DNA of 64,000 bases, from contig CAVQVR010000013.1 in assembly GCA_963717195.1 (NCBI GenBank), positions 124,001 through 188,000 of the forward strand, given 5' to 3'. Below, piece by piece: positions 61,524 through 64,000 of this stretch (positions are counted from its first letter, which is position 1; the number at the start of each line of letters is the position of its first letter). The translations under genes and the position numbers were made by a program. Origin of the DNA: JACDAE01 sp963717195. Its GTDB lineage: Bacteria; Chloroflexota; Ktedonobacteria; Ktedonobacterales; Ktedonobacteraceae. The notes under the pieces are model-generated. The model ran no database searches and was not told the origin of the DNA. It saw nothing but the letters and a program-made list of their open reading frames with translations.

Positions 61524-62264
61524 ATGCGTGGTATTCTTGAAGGTATGGGCCTGACCTTTAGCCACCTTTTTCGGCCTAAAGTAACCCGGCTCTACCCCTA
61601 TGAAAAGCCAAAGCTACCACCTCGTAGTCGTGGCTTAATCCAATTGATTGCGGAGGGTGGCCTCCATAGAGAGTTCAATTTGAAGTGTGAAGCCTGTCTG
61701 CTCTGCGAAAAGGCATGCCCTCCACGCGCGATTACGATAGAATATGAGCCTGCGCTTAATTTTGTTGAGCGCCCCTGGTACCAATCATATATTCGCGATG
61801 GAGCCGAGAAGTTTACGCCACGTAAGATTCCGGCCGCCTCAGGAACCCCCAAGGCTGGTTTCTATACCACGCGTGTCTCGGAATATGCGACCGAATATTT
61901 AAACAAGCCTGTGCCTCCCTGTGTCTCTATGCCTGTAAAGGACTACCTGGAACCGGAAATCGACCTGGGCAAGGTTGATGAATTGCTGGAGTCATGGTCA
62001 TATGAAGCTGGTGCATTGCCTGCACTGCTAGATACAGTCATGGATATCTATGGCTATCTTCCTTTACCCGCCGCGAAGCGCATCGTCCAGGCTCGTGGCG
62101 TAGATCTAAGCGATCTCTTTGGCATCGCGACAATGAGTCCAAAATTTAAACCTGCACCCGCTGTGAAAGGTATCAAGCGCGACGATCAACCCGAACGTGG
62201 CCTTGCACCGGATAGGCGCGGCGTATGGGGCAATATTAATCATGTGAGGCAGCCCAATGCCTGA
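61524..62264 (+). CDS. NuoI-like ferredoxin fused to NuoE-like helical domain
   Basis: 246 aa. Residues 1-75 match NuoI (MRGILEGMGLTFSHLFRPKVTRLYP) with one four-cysteine cluster motif CEACLLCEKACP (Cys55, 58, 61, 65); the second motif of normal NuoI is missing. Residues about 160-215 (LESWSYEAGALPALLDTVMDIYGYLPLPAAKRIVQARGVDLSDLFGIATMSPKFK) match the N-terminal helical part of NuoE, but the thioredoxin-like [2Fe-2S] part with its cysteines is absent. So it carries one cluster where two subunits would carry three. Overlaps nuoF by 8 nt. Confidence 0.75.
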   Translation: MRGILEGMGLTFSHLFRPKVTRLYPYEKPKLPPRSRGLIQLIAEGGLHREFNLKCEACLLCEKACPPRAITIEYEPALNFVERPWYQSYIRDGAEKFTPRKIPAASGTPKAGFYTTRVSEYATEYLNKPVPPCVSMPVKDYLEPEIDLGKVDELLESWSYEAGALPALLDTVMDIYGYLPLPAAKRIVQARGVDLSDLFGIATMSPKFKPAPAVKGIKRDDQPERGLAPDRRGVWGNINHVRQPNA

Positions 62265-63585
62265 TTTTTCAAATTCTTATCGCATCCTGCGGCAGGATGG
62301 CTCCGCTATCCGCTCCCTTGCCGCTTATAGAGAAACTGGTGGCTATAAAGCATTAGATGCTGCTATCCGCCAGCAGACGCCCGATCAGATCGTTCAGCAC
62401 GTCATTGACGCAAAATTACGTGGGCGTGGTGGCGCTGGTCGACTCACAGGCGAAAAATGGCGCATCGTACAGCAGACTGATGATACGCCGAAATATGTTA
62501 TTTGCAATGCCTACGATGCTGATAGCCGCTCCCTTGTCGCTCGTACATTGCTAGAAACCAATCCTCACCAGGTCATCGAAGGGATCATCCTTGCCGCCTA
62601 CGCCGTGGGGGCATCTGAAGCCTACCTCTTCGCTCGCAGCTCTTTTCTTGAAGGTATTGAGGCGACACAGAAAGCGTTGGAGGAGGCATTGGATGCAAAT
62701 CTCGTCGGGCGCGATATCCTGGGCACCGATTTTAGCTGTACAATCAATATCCTGGGTGTGGACATCGGCTTTATGGGCGGCGAAGAGACGGTGCAGATGG
62801 CCTTGATTAAGGGTCGTCGTGGTATGCCTGAACAACGCCCCCCTTTCCCTGCTCAGTACGGGCTCTGGGATAAGCCGACCGCGATCAACAACATTGAGAC
62901 ACTGGTGAATGTACCCCTGATCGTGCGTGATGGCGCGGAGACGTTTGCTAGCGTGGGTTCTGCAACCACGGGGGGTACCAAGTTACTAACCGTCTACGAT
63001 TTTGGGCCAGAGAGTGAGCCCCATGTCGTTGAAGTGCCCTTTGGTGCGTCACTACGCGCTATCCTTGCTCATGCAGGTCTGGGTCGCACTGAAGCGGAAG
63101 TGCGTGCTATTGTTGTCGGTGGCGCAGAGGGCGGAGCCTTGCCTGTATCTTTGCTCGATACTCCTTATGATTTCGATCCTCTGGAAGAGGCTGGCGCGAT
63201 TGTGGGTTCCAGTATTCTTGAATTGCTGCCTGCTGATACCTGCATGGTTGCGTGGGCTATGGAACGTATGCGCTATCTTGGCAAAGAATCGTGTGGCAAG
63301 TGCGTGCCTTGCCGCCTGGGTGTAAAGCGTATGGCGGGTCTTCTAGAGGGAATTGTCAGTGATCTGGGTGTCAATGGAGATATCGATGTATTGGACGAAT
63401 TTGCGGCATATGTGCCCAATGGCTCTCTGTGTGGCTTTGGTGTGCAAGCTCCCAATGCGTACAAGACAGCGAAACGCTATTGGTCCGATCACTTCACGTT
63501 GCATGTTCAGGAGCAGCAATGCCCGACGGGTATGTGTCTGCCCGTACGTGCGCATCGTTTTGTAACAAAGCATGTCCTGCCGTAA
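62257..63585 (+). CDS. nuoF: NuoF-like subunit with altered NADH-binding motif
   Basis: 442 aa. GRGGAGRLTGEKW (FMN/NADH glycine loop), MGGEETVQMALIKGRRGMPEQRPPFPAQYGLWDKPTAINNIET, and a [4Fe-4S] site ESCGKCVPCRLGVKRMAG with the later NGSLCGFGVQAP are all present. But the strongly conserved acidic segment after KY(L/V)(I/V)CNA, usually DEGEPGTFKDR, is YDADSRSLVARTL here. Those residues help bind NADH in the family, so the electron donor may differ. Normal length and no frameshift. Confidence 0.85.
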   Translation: MPDFSNSYRILRQDGSAIRSLAAYRETGGYKALDAAIRQQTPDQIVQHVIDAKLRGRGGAGRLTGEKWRIVQQTDDTPKYVICNAYDADSRSLVARTLLETNPHQVIEGIILAAYAVGASEAYLFARSSFLEGIEATQKALEEALDANLVGRDILGTDFSCTINILGVDIGFMGGEETVQMALIKGRRGMPEQRPPFPAQYGLWDKPTAINNIETLVNVPLIVRDGAETFASVGSATTGGTKLLTVYDFGPESEPHVVEVPFGASLRAILAHAGLGRTEAEVRAIVVGGAEGGALPVSLLDTPYDFDPLEEAGAIVGSSILELLPADTCMVAWAMERMRYLGKESCGKCVPCRLGVKRMAGLLEGIVSDLGVNGDIDVLDEFAAYVPNGSLCGFGVQAPNAYKTAKRYWSDHFTLHVQEQQCPTGMCLPVRAHRFVTKHVLP

Positions 63586-63590
63586 TTGAT

Positions 63591-63640
63591 TGTAGGGGCA
63601 CGATTTATCGCGCCCGTGCGATTTATCGTACTATGCACCT
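63591..63640. repeat. Dispersed gtaggggc repeat inside the nuo operon
   Basis: tgtaggggcacgatttatcg, then cgcccgtgcgatttatcgta. The core cgatttatcg occurs twice 20 bp apart. Same family as 11496 and 24868. It sits 5 bp after nuoF and 25 bp before nuoG. Confidence 0.65.
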
Positions 63641-63664
63641 GTTTGTTAAGAGGGATTATACTAG

Positions 63665-64000
63665 ATGGCTATATCAGTCCGAGATACTTTTGCACCAATC
63701 ACTCAGGAGCCGCAAGGACCTCTGGTGCGTAATGATGTGGGGCATCCCAGTTTTACGATTACCATTGATGGCAAGGTAATGCAGGCTTACCAGGGGCAGA
63801 CCGTCCTGAGCGTGGCTGTCGATAATGGGATCAGCGATATCCCGAATCTGTGTAATGATGAGAAGCTGGAGCCAACTTCAGCCTGCCGTATGTGCCTTGT
63901 GCATATCGAGGGCGCGGAGCGGCCTTTGCCTTCCTGTAACACAGCGGCAACGCCAGGGATGGTCGTGACGACGAATTCAGATGAACTGTTCCATATTCGG
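63665..64000 (+). CDS. nuoG: NuoG-like subunit, N-terminal part (runs off window)
   Basis: 112 codons to the window edge, no stop. Residues about 35-100 are the [2Fe-2S] ferredoxin domain: FTITIDGKVMQAYQGQTVLSVA, then LCNDEKLEPTSACRMCLVHIEG and SCNTAATPGM, the usual three-cysteine pattern plus the later Cys. Similar ends occur in formate dehydrogenase alpha subunits and hydrogenase subunits, but following nuoF it is best called NuoG. AGAGGG precedes the ATG. Confidence 0.8.
   Translation, partial: MAISVRDTFAPITQEPQGPLVRNDVGHPSFTITIDGKVMQAYQGQTVLSVAVDNGISDIPNLCNDEKLEPTSACRMCLVHIEGAERPLPSCNTAATPGMVVTTNSDELFHIR

Noticed and set aside
1..64000. tRNA, rRNA, transposase, integrase, att site or origin
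   Set aside because: None found by reading; no cloverleaf with a T-arm, no DDE or recombinase motif, no DnaA box cluster noticed.

Overview
The window looks like a chromosomal stretch of a Chloroflexota bacterium of the Ktedonobacteria type. This rests on moderate GC, very many cytoplasmic GAF/PAS histidine kinases, XRE-HTH/TPR regulators, stand-alone CheB and CheB-CheR-PAS proteins, secreted beta-propeller proteins, and dispersed 'gtaggggc...cgcgccc' repeats. No rRNA, tRNA, transposase or CRISPR array was seen. The taxon is inferred from style of gene content and not from a marker gene.

Layout. 1-9.7 kb: a partial XRE/TPR regulator, a CheB, a giant CheB-CheR-PAS protein, a DapA-family aldolase, a receiver protein and a membrane GAF histidine kinase. 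9.7-17 kb: a frameshifted MurJ flippase, an MFS exporter with a metallo-beta-lactamase-fold partner, and a secreted amidase. 17-27 kb: two CoxG-like SRPBCC proteins, an unknown disordered protein, a GAF/PAS kinase, a YihY membrane protein, a J-domain protein, a zinc-ribbon protein and an XRE/TPR regulator. 27-32 kb: a type IIA topoisomerase B/A pair. 32-38 kb: DinB proteins, small membrane proteins, a DUF4342 protein and a secreted propeller/tectonin protein.

38.5-42.2 kb is the most interesting part: a CRISPR-free three-gene cassette built from type III CRISPR signalling domains. It contains (i) a protein read here as CARF, HEPN RNase and minimal Cas10-like polymerase (mCpol) in one chain, (ii) a CARF domain joined to a LuxR-type HTH, and (iii) a P-loop NTPase joined to tandem Csx3-like (ring nuclease) domains. 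It could make, sense, act on and degrade a cyclic nucleotide with no Cas effector complex or array in the window. An FHA-PrsW membrane protease follows.

44.9-48.5 kb holds a GAF-GAF-PAS histidine kinase (split by a frameshift) with its OmpR-type regulator. 48.8-59 kb is a chemosensory operon (DUF4388, two receivers, CheW, MCP with a prion-like tail, giant CheA with two HPt domains and a receiver) ordered like the cyanobacterial Pix/Tax systems. 59-64 kb has leuB, a frameshifted Uma2 gene, and the start of an unusual nuo operon: nuoB, a NuoI-like/NuoE-like fusion, a NuoF lacking the usual NADH-binding acidic motif, and nuoG running off the end.

Three genes (murJ, the 44.9 kb kinase, uma2) are broken by four shifts of the same sense. 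Each can be mended by one extra base, for at least three of them in a short homopolymer, so either sequencing error or parallel decay has to be considered. Long perfect palindromes separate several genes.
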